Origin: a virus
IMG/VR virus record: IMGVR_UViG_3300025889_018766
Span: 1-33,320 of that record
Strand: one strand, 5' to 3'
Length of the DNA stretch: 33,320 nt
Positions 1 to 9,989 of the stretch are shown here, piece by piece. The position numbers were made by a program, and so were the translations under genes. A model generated the notes under the pieces. The model searched no databases. It was not told where the DNA came from and was given only the letters and a program-made list of their open reading frames with translations. Position 1 is the first letter of the stretch; every line of letters begins with the position of its first letter.

Positions 1-2940
1 GCCACCCTGCGAAACGTGGATTAAGGCATCTGGCGAGGTTGTATTGATGCCGACGAATCCCGTTTCAGCTTCCCAAAACTGCACGTTCGCTCTACTACCG
101 CCAGATTGTCGTAATGACAGATTTAAATTTGCATCACCGCTCGTCGCATCATCAATAGCAGAAAACCGCACTTCACCGTTTGACCCTGTTGCAAAATACA
201 TACTAACGGGATTGTTGTTACCTGCTGTCGAATTTTTGAGGATAAGCGCATCGTTAGCGTAACCCGAATCTGGATCAAAATCTGTATCAGTGTCTGCTGT
301 AACGTGTATACCGTTGTTAATAGAGCCGACCACTGTCAATTTCTGTGTTGGCGAGACTGTGCCTATGCCGACGCGCTGCGAGGAATCGACAGTGAGTGCA
401 TCGTGGAATACATTAACCGTATCGCGTGTCTGTATTTTTATTCCACCGCCATACCCTGCGCCCCCTCCGTCAGAATATGCGAGTAAATTAAATCGTGCAT
501 TGTTACCGTTGCCACCGTCGCTACGTCCTCTAAACGCTGCCGCTCCATCTGAACCCGCATTTACTTCAAGAGCGACCGCTGGCGAGTCCGTGGATATGCC
601 GACGTTGCCCTGCTCAAAAAAATAATTATCGGCCGCAAATTTTAGATTCGTCAGTGCATTGTCAGCATCATTACCCGCTTGTAACTGTATTTCACTACCT
701 GCGGATGTTGAACTGTCACGGATGAAAAATCTGTGGTTTGATGCAGTTTGTATAGAAAAAAGGTAATTAGGATCGGAACAGCCTAAGCCTAATTTACCGT
801 CCGATAAAAGGGTGAGCCTGTCACTGCCGTTAAACAGACGATAACTGTTATCGGACACAATCGTCTGATACCAATAGTTGCCGCTCTGGTTGACCAGTTG
901 TAACTGTGCATAGCTTGTTGTATGTGACGTACTGATACGCGCTACGCCGTTTGTCGATGCGTTATCAACGTGAAAATCCACTTGTGGCGAGGATGTGCCT
1001 ATGCCAAAATTTTGGCCTGTGTTTATATATGATGGTCCTGTAGTAGATATAAAAGATATTTTTTGTGTGCCATTTCCATATATCGTTAGAAATCCATTTT
1101 CTTCATTCCCACCAGACCCCTCTGGTCCCATATGAACAAGATTTTGGTTTGTATTAGTTTTAAGAGTAAGTGCACCCGATCCATTAGATTGAGTAAATCG
1201 TGCCACTTCTTTACTGTTTGTATTAAACGTATGGGTTCCAACATTGGCGATGTTGTGCGCTAATTCGTTGTTTGCGTATTCCCATTCAATCGTCCCATAA
1301 TACGTTCCATCGTTGCCCAACTTCAATGTGCCTGTTTGACCACCCACCTGCATAACGCCTGTGCTCGTGATGCGGGCGCGTTCAACAACGCTTCCACCTG
1401 CCGCTTGATACGCGACACTCCACGCATCACCTGTCGCGTCAGTTGGGCCAAGCCTTTGATACCACGAGGATAACCCTGTATTTGCTTGTGTTCCCTGTTG
1501 GGTTGCATTAGACCCAATGACTAAACCGTTGTAAGCCGTACTAATTCCTGCATTAGTTGCAATAAATGATCTTTGTGTGCTGCTGTTTTGGTATTTAAAT
1601 ATTAAATGCGTGTTTCCAGATGTGTTGATGTCAACAGGGGCCGTTGGCGTGGTCGTATTAATACCAACGGCAGACGACTCTACGGCCATTGTAGTGGCAA
1701 TACTAGCGAGTGCACCAGCACCAGAGCTATTTGAAGACGTAGAAAAAGAAAAAAGAATTTGCCCTGTAGAAGTATTATGAGATTGACTTATGGCATAACC
1801 ATTTTCTTGAAATCTCCCTGCATCAGATGCATCATAATAAAAGTTGCTTGTCGAATAAAGTCCTTCAGATCGGGTAAAAATATTACCATTAGCATTTAAC
1901 TGTAAGCGGCTAATATTATTAGAATGCCAAGTATCGGGCGTTTTGCCTATGCCAATTGCACCAGTAGTATCAATTAATATCCGTGTATTATCTCCATTAG
2001 TAGCAAGATGTATTCCCCCAACAGCTTTTATGCCTATATCAGTAGAGCTTGAAGAGGATGTAAGTATCCCTTTTACAGCACCTATTTCTCCTAACTTTGT
2101 GGCACTTTCATAGATCTGCATGTAAGCACCATCAGTGCTTGTAGTCCTAAGTGCCATCACATTAGCGGCACTTGAGCTTGAGACTTCTAAAATATTAGAT
2201 GGTGCTGAAGTTGATATCTCTGATGTATTACCTACTAAAAGAGTCTTAATGGATGTTCCAAAAGTGGACATCCTAATGTTTTCAATATTTACAACAATAG
2301 GGCTACCGCCCGAAGTCCCTTTTACTCCATTAATAAAGAATATCTCTGATCCTACATTATTGTCCTTACTTTTCTGAAATCCTATACTGCCAATAACAAC
2401 ATTGTTTTCAACATGGTCAGATGTATCCGTAAAAGCAATCTGGCCCACAATAGATCCAGTGGCATTAGATGCATTTAGATCATAAAAAACCAATGCCCCA
2501 GACATATTTGACGACTCATAAAGCAAATTATCCTCTGCTAACAACTGGGTGTTGTTGCTGACAATTAGCCTGCCTGTCGTGCCTTCTGGCTGAACATCAA
2601 TACCAAAAATACTACCTGCATCAATTGCACTAATAGCCGCTGTTGTGCTTTGAATTTTTACTCTTAGATGTGGATTTGCATCTTCTGTATTAACCCATAA
2701 AGCAGAATATTTAGCTGTTGAATTTCCAGTGCTTTTAGAATACATCCATAAGGGATTTGAATAGTCCCCAAAGTGATACCCGTCTTCATTAACTATTCCA
2801 ATATTATTAAAATGATGCCCCTGTATGAATCTTTCTTTATTAGCGTCTGAATTCCTTGCCAACTGATTGTATTCTATAGCCCTCGTAGGGTTCCCAACAA
2901 TTGCTGAAAGATTGTTTGTAAATTCGTTAGCAAATGCCAT
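1..2940 (-). CDS. Tail fiber / receptor-binding protein, C-terminus beyond window
   Basis: The frame is open for 980 codons from the ATG at 2940 to the window edge, with no stop; AAGGAAG lies about 12 bases upstream. The protein is rich in Gly, Ser, Thr and Asn. It carries at least seven copies of a motif of the type G-I-G/N/S-T-x-S-P followed by a short beta-like stretch, for example VGINTTTPTAPVDIN, FGIGTSSPQVDFHVD, VGIGTVSPTQKLTVV and VGINTTSPDALIHVS. Such motifs are typical of long phage fibers and adhesins, which often end in an S74 intramolecular chaperone; that end would be outside this window. It is the last gene of the tail operon, after the hub. It probably binds the host surface (inferred from position and composition). 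Base composition is patchy: the part encoded at 1-1010 and about 1240-1520 is clearly richer in GC than the N-terminal half. Confidence 0.85.
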   Translation of the reverse strand, partial: MAFANEFTNNLSAIVGNPTRAIEYNQLARNSDANKERFIQGHHFNNIGIVNEDGYHFGDYSNPLWMYSKSTGNSTAKYSALWVNTEDANPHLRVKIQSTTAAISAIDAGSIFGIDVQPEGTTGRLIVSNNTQLLAEDNLLYESSNMSGALVFYDLNASNATGSIVGQIAFTDTSDHVENNVVIGSIGFQKSKDNNVGSEIFFINGVKGTSGGSPIVVNIENIRMSTFGTSIKTLLVGNTSEISTSAPSNILEVSSSSAANVMALRTTSTDGAYMQIYESATKLGEIGAVKGILTSSSSSTDIGIKAVGGIHLATNGDNTRILIDTTGAIGIGKTPDTWHSNNISRLQLNANGNIFTRSEGLYSTSNFYYDASDAGRFQENGYAISQSHNTSTGQILFSFSTSSNSSGAGALASIATTMAVESSAVGINTTTPTAPVDINTSGNTHLIFKYQNSSTQRSFIATNAGISTAYNGLVIGSNATQQGTQANTGLSSWYQRLGPTDATGDAWSVAYQAAGGSVVERARITSTGVMQVGGQTGTLKLGNDGTYYGTIEWEYANNELAHNIANVGTHTFNTNSKEVARFTQSNGSGALTLKTNTNQNLVHMGPEGSGGNEENGFLTIYGNGTQKISFISTTGPSYINTGQNFGIGTSSPQVDFHVDNASTNGVARISTSHTTSYAQLQLVNQSGNYWYQTIVSDNSYRLFNGSDRLTLLSDGKLGLGCSDPNYLFSIQTASNHRFFIRDSSTSAGSEIQLQAGNDADNALTNLKFAADNYFFEQGNVGISTDSPAVALEVNAGSDGAAAFRGRSDGGNGNNARFNLLAYSDGGGAGYGGGIKIQTRDTVNVFHDALTVDSSQRVGIGTVSPTQKLTVVGSINNGIHVTADTDTDFDPDSGYANDALILKNSTAGNNNPVSMYFATGSNGEVRFSAIDDATSGDANLNLSLRQSGGSRANVQFWEAETGFVGINTTSPDALIHVSQGG

Positions 2941-2955
2941 TTTTAATAATCTTCC

Positions 2956-4581
2956 TTAAAACCAAAGCGATTGGTTTAGAGTTGTACTATTCCCAGAAAC
3001 TATATAACCTAAATCAGTAGACCACCATCCAGAAGAAGCTATTTCTGCATCAGAAGCACTGACATACGATGGAACAGTATCATCTGTCCAAAGGCCCACT
3101 TTGAGTTCCGCAAGACCAAATCCGTATATCCTTGTGGTCATTGAACTTAAATCCGTTTCCATGCCTCTGATCTGGAAAGGGATATCATCAAAAATATTAT
3201 AATTCAGAGAAAAAACATCAGCTAAATTCTTCTGCAACCCCTTATGTGAAATAGTTACTTCTACTTCTGTAGGCTCATTAGAATACTGTATTAATTCTCT
3301 TTGTACTCTAGCTTCAACTGTATCTTTTTCGTATAGCCAATTAAATGTCATTGGCCTTTCAATTGTAGAAGACACCTCTTCGGTGGAAGCAGTTACTGTT
3401 TTTTCGTAATCACCTAAATACGTCCCAAAAACAGGATCAAAATTATAGGAAGCCCTTATCTTGTTAGTAAAAGTCCTTTGGGTGTCTCTTCTAAATACTA
3501 TATCAGCTTTATCTCTGTCTACATCTTCAAGTACTATATCTGAATCATAAACATCAAAAGAGGAAGACTTGTCAGTAATCAACCTAAATACAGGGCTATA
3601 TTTCCCATCAACAAAACGCAATTCTATAGCAGATTCATTGATTAGTTCTGATATTAGCACTTCACTTGTTGTATCTACATTAATAACCCTTCTAACAGGC
3701 TCAGTTACACTAGAATCAAGTAAATCAAAAGCAGTAAGATTCAAATTTTCAACATCTACAGAAAGATCAACCGTTAAAACATTTTTCAATACATCTTGTG
3801 GCGTTTCTATCAAAGTCCCATTTGAAGTTTCATAACCTTTTACATTAGCTGTAATTAGATCATTGGTAAAGTTATAAGATCCTACTAATTCAAAAGTTGC
3901 ATCTTCAAGCGAAACATTCTGATAAGCCGTGACAAGCCCATTTTGCAAAACTCTGTCTAGTGAATTTATTCTATGCCCTGCCACCTTAAATCTAGCATTC
4001 GCGGCAGTAGTAGAAATGCAATAAGCTTGTACTGAAATAGCATTTGCGGCGGCAGAAGAATAGTCCCCATATATAATAGGTATAGAAAGTCCACTAGCAT
4101 TCCTTTGTAAGTTTGGAAAATCGAGAGCAGTAAAATCTTTTTCCGGTAGGATTCTACGGTCTTTTAATCTTCTATCAATAACTGTAATTTTTGCGGAATC
4201 TTCATCCCATTCTACACCTGCGGGGTGTGCAACAAAGCCGGGGAAGACGATACTGTAATCATTTTTTGATTCCCCTTCACCTAACCAAATATTTACATTT
4301 CTATTAGCAAAAGTAAAAGAATCTATATATTCTTGTATTTTTTCATCTGTATTATCCAACTTCACATCAAAAGACTGTAGCGTTTCCTTTGGCTCAATAA
4401 AAGAGCTTAAGCTTCTACTCAGTGTCCCAGACTCTGGCAACCTACCTTCATAAAAGTATCCAGTTGTATTAGAATGCTGTATAGAGATATCAGAATCAGC
4501 AAAACGTAAAGTAGTAGAATCTAATAAAAATTCCACTAAATAATGGTATTCAGAAGATTTTGCTGTAGCGTTAAAAGCCAT
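2956..4581 (-). CDS. Tail hub / baseplate-like protein
   Basis: This 541-residue protein has no signal peptide or membrane segment. The N-terminus (VEFLLDSTTLRFADSDISI, then a GTLSRSLSSF stretch) and the following FPGFVAHPAGVEWDEDSAKI segment look like beta-rich phage tail proteins that describe a measured or deposited surface, similar in style to BR0599/DUF2163-type tail proteins. I do not see catalytic motifs. It lies between the discoidin-like protein and the fiber, the usual place for the tail-tip hub that carries fibers, and is 15 bases upstream of the fiber start. The SD for its ATG is weak. The hub role is inferred mainly from gene order; a structure prediction could also show a second distal tail protein. 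Confidence 0.55.
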   Translation of the reverse strand: MAFNATAKSSEYHYLVEFLLDSTTLRFADSDISIQHSNTTGYFYEGRLPESGTLSRSLSSFIEPKETLQSFDVKLDNTDEKIQEYIDSFTFANRNVNIWLGEGESKNDYSIVFPGFVAHPAGVEWDEDSAKITVIDRRLKDRRILPEKDFTALDFPNLQRNASGLSIPIIYGDYSSAAANAISVQAYCISTTAANARFKVAGHRINSLDRVLQNGLVTAYQNVSLEDATFELVGSYNFTNDLITANVKGYETSNGTLIETPQDVLKNVLTVDLSVDVENLNLTAFDLLDSSVTEPVRRVINVDTTSEVLISELINESAIELRFVDGKYSPVFRLITDKSSSFDVYDSDIVLEDVDRDKADIVFRRDTQRTFTNKIRASYNFDPVFGTYLGDYEKTVTASTEEVSSTIERPMTFNWLYEKDTVEARVQRELIQYSNEPTEVEVTISHKGLQKNLADVFSLNYNIFDDIPFQIRGMETDLSSMTTRIYGFGLAELKVGLWTDDTVPSYVSASDAEIASSGWWSTDLGYIVSGNSTTLNQSLWF

Positions 4582-4623
4582 TAATTTTCACGCAATGAAA
4601 AGAGTTTTAAGTGCCTTTAGATA

Positions 4624-5415
4624 CTAATTTTTTTCTTCAAATACAATATCGTTCAAATTCATTTCTCTACCAAATGTATGAATGAAAGATAGAGAATCGT
4701 TTTGAATTTGGCAGTAATACGTGTTATGGTTTGGCCTTACTTCTGGATCTAACGAAAGCATGAGTGGAGCATACTTACCCACTTTTTCAAATATTGCCAA
4801 TATCTGATCTTGCTGTGATTCAGACATATAGGAAACACTATAAGATAACTGAGTATACCTTCTTCTGGTATTTGCATACCCCTGTCTTCCCTTAACTGCC
4901 ACATATCTTGAAGGATCTATCCTAACCATAGAAAATCCCTCTCTCAGATTCTGCTGTGGCTCAATATATCTACCTGCCATTATCCTACCCACATCAATAT
5001 TCACTGACGAATTTCCTGTATCCTCTACATACAAACGCCAATGCTCATAAGTTTCTACAGAATCAAAGAAGTGAGTAATCTTCCTTATCTCTTGACCTGC
5101 CCCATCAGTAGCCATAGACAAAGTTACGTTTAAGCTTGGCGAACTAAAATCACTTGTGGCATTTCCTTGCCATAAAATTATCGCATCCTTACTAGCAGAA
5201 AAATTTGAGATCTGAACAACATTTATTCCGGTTGCACCTCCAGATGCGGCAAACTTTATCCATTCATTATCCCTGCCTGTTGTCCTATATACTTTCCTAA
5301 TTAAATCGTCTTGAACATTGGTGACAGGAAGACCGGAAGTCTCAGAAGACGCACTTATAGTAGCATCTTTTAATACATCATCAGTTGATGATAAAAATCG
5401 AACCTTATTTGCCAT
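4624..5415 (-). CDS. Tail protein with discoidin-like N-terminal domain, distal tail candidate
   Basis: This 263-residue protein begins one base after the tape measure stop. Residues about 18-130 (SASSETSGLPVTNVQDD, then RKVYRTTGRDNEWIKFAAS and later IILWQGNATSDFSSPS) follow the pattern of F5/8 type C (discoidin) jelly-roll domains found in many phage tail proteins: a loss-of-coverage phrase, a W/R-rich turn and a beta-sandwich with a conserved late W-R-L-Y. Such domains often bind carbohydrate. The C-terminal part (YTQLSYSVSYMSESQQDQILAI) is beta-rich. Position directly after the tape measure suggests a distal tail protein or tip adaptor. The fold assignment rests on pattern recognition, not a search. 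Confidence 0.55.
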   Translation of the reverse strand: MANKVRFLSSTDDVLKDATISASSETSGLPVTNVQDDLIRKVYRTTGRDNEWIKFAASGGATGINVVQISNFSASKDAIILWQGNATSDFSSPSLNVTLSMATDGAGQEIRKITHFFDSVETYEHWRLYVEDTGNSSVNIDVGRIMAGRYIEPQQNLREGFSMVRIDPSRYVAVKGRQGYANTRRRYTQLSYSVSYMSESQQDQILAIFEKVGKYAPLMLSLDPEVRPNHNTYYCQIQNDSLSFIHTFGREMNLNDIVFEEKN

Positions 5416-5416
5416 T

Positions 5417-8400
5417 TTAAATCTGACTCGCTGTTCTTACGGCACGATTATCAAAAGATATCTGCCCATATCTTGCTTTCTTAGACATTGCTTTAAAGAT
5501 GCTGTTTTCAATTTGAGGTAGCGTGCTTGCGATCATTCTTTGTATTTCTCTATCGCCATTTCCATTAATAGTAAAAGAAACATTGACAACATTACCTCCC
5601 ATAGATTCTTGCTCAGCAACAGAAAGAATCCTTTCTCCACCGTGAACAATGGCAGGAACAGCCCTAGAAGGAGGGCCGGGAACCAATGCCCCATGCCTAC
5701 CACTAATTGCAGCGGCAAAATCTGGATCTATTTGTGCTCTTTCTTGTGCCGCTTCTGAGAATCTTAAAATTGTGCTAACTACATCTGCTCCAGAAGTTTG
5801 TTCAAAAACCCTTCTTTGTTCTTCTTCCGTCAAAGGCACAAAGAAATCAACAGCTTGTAACTGGCTCTCATACAATGATTGTATGAATTGTTCTCTGGTT
5901 ATTGCCGCCATCTTTAAGAACCCTTCGCCTACGCCACCTTCAACAGCGGCTCTTAAAACATCTAATTTTACAAAGTCCTCCAAGTCAAATAAATCATCAA
6001 ACTGTTGTCTCGTAAATCCTAAAGCTATCTGAAGCTGATCTCTAAAAGACTCTATTCCTATTAATTGAGAAGCAAATCCTACTTGTTCAAAAAATTCTGG
6101 CCTTTGTGTAGCTTCAAGAATACCACCTGCTGCGGCAATTTCAGTTTGAGCTAATCTGACTTGTTCGGCAAACCGCTCAGCAGCGGCTTTTGACGGAGCG
6201 GCAAATGCCTTTGCAATAATACCACCTGCGAATCCACCAATAGCGGCTCCAATTTCACCTCCAAGCTTAGTCCCAGACAGACTCCCAAAAACTTGTCCTA
6301 AGCCTGCTCCTATCGCACCTCCTATTTCTCCATTGGGGCCAAACATGCTACCTATTTGAGCACCCAGAAAAGCTGACATAAGAACAGTGCTCATGTTGCC
6401 TTTTATTTTACTCCCTATATCACCCAAAATGCTAAAAGCATCGCTAATTTTGTCCATAGAAGACTCTGATATCTCTAAGACAAGATCTATAGTCTTTAAA
6501 CCCAAATCAGCAAACTTCTTCCACCCATCTCCTATTGTTTTCAAATTCACTTCAACATCGAAAACTTTTTTAGTAAGATCTAATAACTCATCACCAATAT
6601 CTAAAGTTTCCCTTAAGGCATCACCTGCTATATTTATAGTTGCGGTAAACACCCCTCCAGATATGTCATCTATTCTTCTGCCTATTTCTACTAAATTTTC
6701 TAATCCATTGCCTAATTGGTTTACTGAAAAATTAAAACTTTTTGTTGCTAAATCAGCACCCTTTGAAAGTATGCTTTCTATTTTTTCAAGCCCATCTCCA
6801 ATTTGATTAACTGAAAAATTGTAGACCCTTCTGCCTATGTCTAAAGCCTTATCTGCTGTGTCTATTATTTTTTGATATCCATTGCCAATTTGATCAACGA
6901 TAAATCTATAAACTTTGCCGCTTATATCTTGTATTTTAGAAACAGTATCTGTTATCCTTTTAAGTCCGTTCCCCAACTGGTCAACAATAAAACGATAAAC
7001 CTTGCCAGAAATTTGTTGTATCTTGCTTACTGTTTCTCTAATGTTGGGCAACGCATTGCCAAGCTGATCAACAATGAATCTGTAAACCCTTCCAGAAATC
7101 TCTTTAACTTTACTTACTGTCTCTCTAATGTTTAATAAAGCATTGCCAAATTGGTCAACGATAAATCTGTAAACTTTGCCGCTTATATCTGATATTTTCC
7201 CGACAGTTTCTCTAATATTCATTAGAGCATTACCAATCTGATCTACTACAAATTTATAAACCCTACCACTGACATCTGTTATTTTTCCAAGTGTTTCACG
7301 TATGCTACTTAAAGCATTGCCAAGCTGATCTACTGCAAATTGATAGGTCTTGCCGCTAAATCCAGCTATAGAACTTGCTATTTCACCTAATTTAGTAAGT
7401 GCATTACCTGTTTGATTTATAGTGAAGTAATATATGTCTCTCCCATAATTGCCTAATGTAGTAGCTAAATCGCTGAGCTTATTAAAGGCATTACCGGCTT
7501 GATTGATCGTAAAGCTGTATACATTAGATCCAAAGACTTTTAGCTTTCCACCAAGCTCCAAAAGCTTATCAAAAGCGTTACCTGCTTGATTTACTACAAA
7601 TTGATACGCCTTGCCTGTAAAATTAGCTATTTCATCTCCAAGCTCAGACAGCTTAGTAAAAGCATCGCCAACTAGATTTATGGCAAAATCATAGGTTTTA
7701 TTCGCATACTCTAACAGCTTAGGAAATCCCTCTTCGGCAAGAAAGGTAAATATCTTAGCACCTTGATCCTTTATTACTGCGTATGCATCTTCCCCTATCG
7801 ACAACAATGCCTTCATTGTTTGTGCTGTAAGAAGTTGGACCGTAGCATCTTGAAAGCCTAACACTAAGCTGTCTTTTATAGAGCCTCCAAAAGCTTTCAT
7901 CCTTGCAATAAAACCAGTTTCATCTTCAAGCTTTTTTACTAATCTATCTATTTGAGAAGCTATTTCTGTCGGAGCTTCAAGACCAAAAGATGATATAAGG
8001 TTTCTTGCATATGCCTGTAGATTTTTGGGCAATCTTTGATCATCTGCTACTTCTTGCAACCTTGCTTGTATGGATTCAACGGCAAGAAAATCTGAAGGAG
8101 TATCTACTAAGTCATCAGTAAAAGTATTTCTTATTTGTTCGCTTAATGGTTCAAGTTTCTTTATCGCTTCTTCAGCCGCTTTAACATCCTCTGATCCGAA
8201 TAATAGATTCCTGTATGCTTCTGAAACTCCACCTTCTAAAGATGTTAGTATTGTCTGTGTAAAATCTTGTATCTGAGTTTCAATAGTACCTAAACTTTCT
8301 CTATATGCATCTACTGCCGTTCTGACATTATTATTTATTGCGTTACCAACATTTTGCCAGAACCCAATAACTTTAGGTTCTTGTTTTACTGTCTCTTCAG

Positions 8401-9964
8401 CAAATTCTACAACTTCTTCAGTTGCTTCACTTACAGAATTTGCAGTTTCATCAATTACCTGCTGAACTTCTCCAAATAAGCCTCTAAGTTTTTCTTGATT
8501 CTCTTCAGAAACATTAAAAGTCTCAATTAAGTTATCTAAATAAGAGCTACCAATTATATCAAGTCCATCAAGAACGCCCTCACCTACATTAGAAAAACCT
8601 TCTTTTGTGGTTTGGACAAGATTATCCCATGCTTGTACTGATTCTGCGCTTGGTGGACTTAATTCGGGTAAGTCGATAGTACTTATTGAGTCGGCCAGAT
8701 CATTGATCTCTTGAATCCAATCATCTGGTAAAATAGCTTCAAACAGACCTGCTATTTTTTTTATGCCTATAGTAGAAGCATTAATAAGAGGATTTATAAA
8801 TAAAACGAGTGCAAACCTATATACACTTTTCCAAGTGTTTTCAAAATCTGTAGTAATCTTAGTTAAAAGGAATTTGAAAAAATCTATACCACTATCAACA
8901 ATTAAATTAAATGCCCTTACTCCGACTTCACTTATTGCGCTAAAAGTATTTACGGCATTGTGTGCAAATGCCGTATACATTCTTTCAAATGATTCCATTG
9001 GATTGCTAGTAAGCTCTTCATAAAAATCACTAGCAATGTCACTTATAATGTCAAATCCTCTTGACATTATATCAAGAAGCTTTGGTATAGCGGCAAATGC
9101 GGCAGGTATTTTAGTAGTAAGCAGATCAACTATGAATTGTATTGCACCTTTCATAGGTTCAGTAAACTTAATCTGCTCATTTAGAGTGCCTACCATTCTT
9201 CTGAAGGCATTATCTACTTGAGTCATCATCGATCCTATGGTCGGTTCCATAAGATCGAATTCTTCTCTAATTTGACTTCCTTGGCTTTGTAGTGCTCTCA
9301 CCAATGCCGCAGAAGTAATCTTGCCCTCGGACGCTATCTTTCTAAGTTGTCCAAATGGAACACCCATACCTTCAGCAATAGCTCTTGCTAGTCTAGGTGC
9401 TTGCTCTAAGACAGATCTGAGTTCATCGCCCCTTAAAGTCCCAGATGCCATACCTTGGCCCAACTGCATAATAGCCGCTTCCATTTCTATGGCACTAGCA
9501 CCAGAGACTTGGAATGACTTACCTATGGTATCTGTAAGTTCAAGCATCTCTGCTTGAGAGAGATTTAGCTCAGTAGTAGACATGGCTATTCTACTATAGA
9601 GACTACCTACAGCATCTAAAGGACTTCTAGATTGTTGTGCAATCTTGAAAAGTTGTTCTTGAGTATTGACTACTTTACTGCCCTCAACTCCAACAACCTT
9701 AAGCCTATTTGCTGTAGTAGCCCAAGCATCTGCATATTGAACTATTTTAGAAGTAGCCGCACCAGCGGCCAAACCTACAATTGCGCCCTGCAAAGAAAAA
9801 ACTGACTTTGTTGCTTTACCAGCTACACCACTCAAAGAGGAGATAGAAGAGCGTATCCCCCTTAATCCTCTAGTAGCCGCATCTGTAAGCCTAACTACTA
9901 TACCTACATTAACACTTGCTCCACCAAATAGTCTATCTTCTTTTTTAGGCGTAACAAAGTTCAA
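5417..9964 (-). CDS. Tail tape measure protein
   Basis: The 1515-residue protein is the longest in the window. Its length sets tail length, and it occupies the tube lumen before DNA ejection. Residues about 80-275 match the tape measure N-terminal domain (TIGR02675 type): NRLKVVGV, SPLDAVGSLYSRIA, LRGDELRSVLEQAPRLARAIA and GKITSAALVRALQSQ. Then come hydrophobic helices near 380-405, coiled-coil-like stretches, 13 tandem 29-residue repeats (754-1130), a Gly-rich hydrophobic segment (GSMFGPNGEIGGAIGAGLGQ) and a C-terminal AIVHGGERILSVAEQ motif common to tape measures. The start is a TTG at 9962-9964 with GGAGA seven bases upstream; no better ATG lies nearby. It follows the tail assembly chaperones, as usual. 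Confidence 0.95.
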   Translation of the reverse strand: MNFVTPKKEDRLFGGASVNVGIVVRLTDAATRGLRGIRSSISSLSGVAGKATKSVFSLQGAIVGLAAGAATSKIVQYADAWATTANRLKVVGVEGSKVVNTQEQLFKIAQQSRSPLDAVGSLYSRIAMSTTELNLSQAEMLELTDTIGKSFQVSGASAIEMEAAIMQLGQGMASGTLRGDELRSVLEQAPRLARAIAEGMGVPFGQLRKIASEGKITSAALVRALQSQGSQIREEFDLMEPTIGSMMTQVDNAFRRMVGTLNEQIKFTEPMKGAIQFIVDLLTTKIPAAFAAIPKLLDIMSRGFDIISDIASDFYEELTSNPMESFERMYTAFAHNAVNTFSAISEVGVRAFNLIVDSGIDFFKFLLTKITTDFENTWKSVYRFALVLFINPLINASTIGIKKIAGLFEAILPDDWIQEINDLADSISTIDLPELSPPSAESVQAWDNLVQTTKEGFSNVGEGVLDGLDIIGSSYLDNLIETFNVSEENQEKLRGLFGEVQQVIDETANSVSEATEEVVEFAEETVKQEPKVIGFWQNVGNAINNNVRTAVDAYRESLGTIETQIQDFTQTILTSLEGGVSEAYRNLLFGSEDVKAAEEAIKKLEPLSEQIRNTFTDDLVDTPSDFLAVESIQARLQEVADDQRLPKNLQAYARNLISSFGLEAPTEIASQIDRLVKKLEDETGFIARMKAFGGSIKDSLVLGFQDATVQLLTAQTMKALLSIGEDAYAVIKDQGAKIFTFLAEEGFPKLLEYANKTYDFAINLVGDAFTKLSELGDEIANFTGKAYQFVVNQAGNAFDKLLELGGKLKVFGSNVYSFTINQAGNAFNKLSDLATTLGNYGRDIYYFTINQTGNALTKLGEIASSIAGFSGKTYQFAVDQLGNALSSIRETLGKITDVSGRVYKFVVDQIGNALMNIRETVGKISDISGKVYRFIVDQFGNALLNIRETVSKVKEISGRVYRFIVDQLGNALPNIRETVSKIQQISGKVYRFIVDQLGNGLKRITDTVSKIQDISGKVYRFIVDQIGNGYQKIIDTADKALDIGRRVYNFSVNQIGDGLEKIESILSKGADLATKSFNFSVNQLGNGLENLVEIGRRIDDISGGVFTATINIAGDALRETLDIGDELLDLTKKVFDVEVNLKTIGDGWKKFADLGLKTIDLVLEISESSMDKISDAFSILGDIGSKIKGNMSTVLMSAFLGAQIGSMFGPNGEIGGAIGAGLGQVFGSLSGTKLGGEIGAAIGGFAGGIIAKAFAAPSKAAAERFAEQVRLAQTEIAAAGGILEATQRPEFFEQVGFASQLIGIESFRDQLQIALGFTRQQFDDLFDLEDFVKLDVLRAAVEGGVGEGFLKMAAITREQFIQSLYESQLQAVDFFVPLTEEEQRRVFEQTSGADVVSTILRFSEAAQERAQIDPDFAAAISGRHGALVPGPPSRAVPAIVHGGERILSVAEQESMGGNVVNVSFTINGNGDREIQRMIASTLPQIENSIFKAMSKKARYGQISFDNRAVRTASQI
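6575..7705 (-). repeat. Thirteen tandem 87-bp / 29-residue repeats within the tape measure gene
   Basis: Residues 754-1130 of the tape measure fall into 13 units of exactly 29 residues without gaps. A typical unit starts SGKVYRFIVDQLGNALPNIR and ends ETVSKIQQI. The pattern is an aromatic-rich strand (V/T-Y-x-F-x-V/I-D/N-Q), a G-N/D-A/G turn, then an amphipathic helix ending in D-I or similar. Central units (5-10) are the most alike; units 1-4 and 11-13 are more divergent, and a fourteenth, degenerate unit with two extra residues (TKKVFDVEVNLKTIGDGWKK) follows. At the DNA level the central units are similar but not identical, so the array is old or under selection rather than a fresh duplication. 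Confidence 0.92.
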
Positions 9965-9989
9965 TTTAATATCTCCATAACAAAGCGAA

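Noticed and set aside
290-625. Plus-strand open frames within the fiber region and elsewhere
   Set aside because: They lie opposite well supported minus-strand genes, have odd composition and no SD; they are shadows of the real genes.
1-2940. Diversity-generating retroelement acting on the fiber
   Set aside because: No reverse transcriptase gene and no template-like repeat pair is visible in the window.
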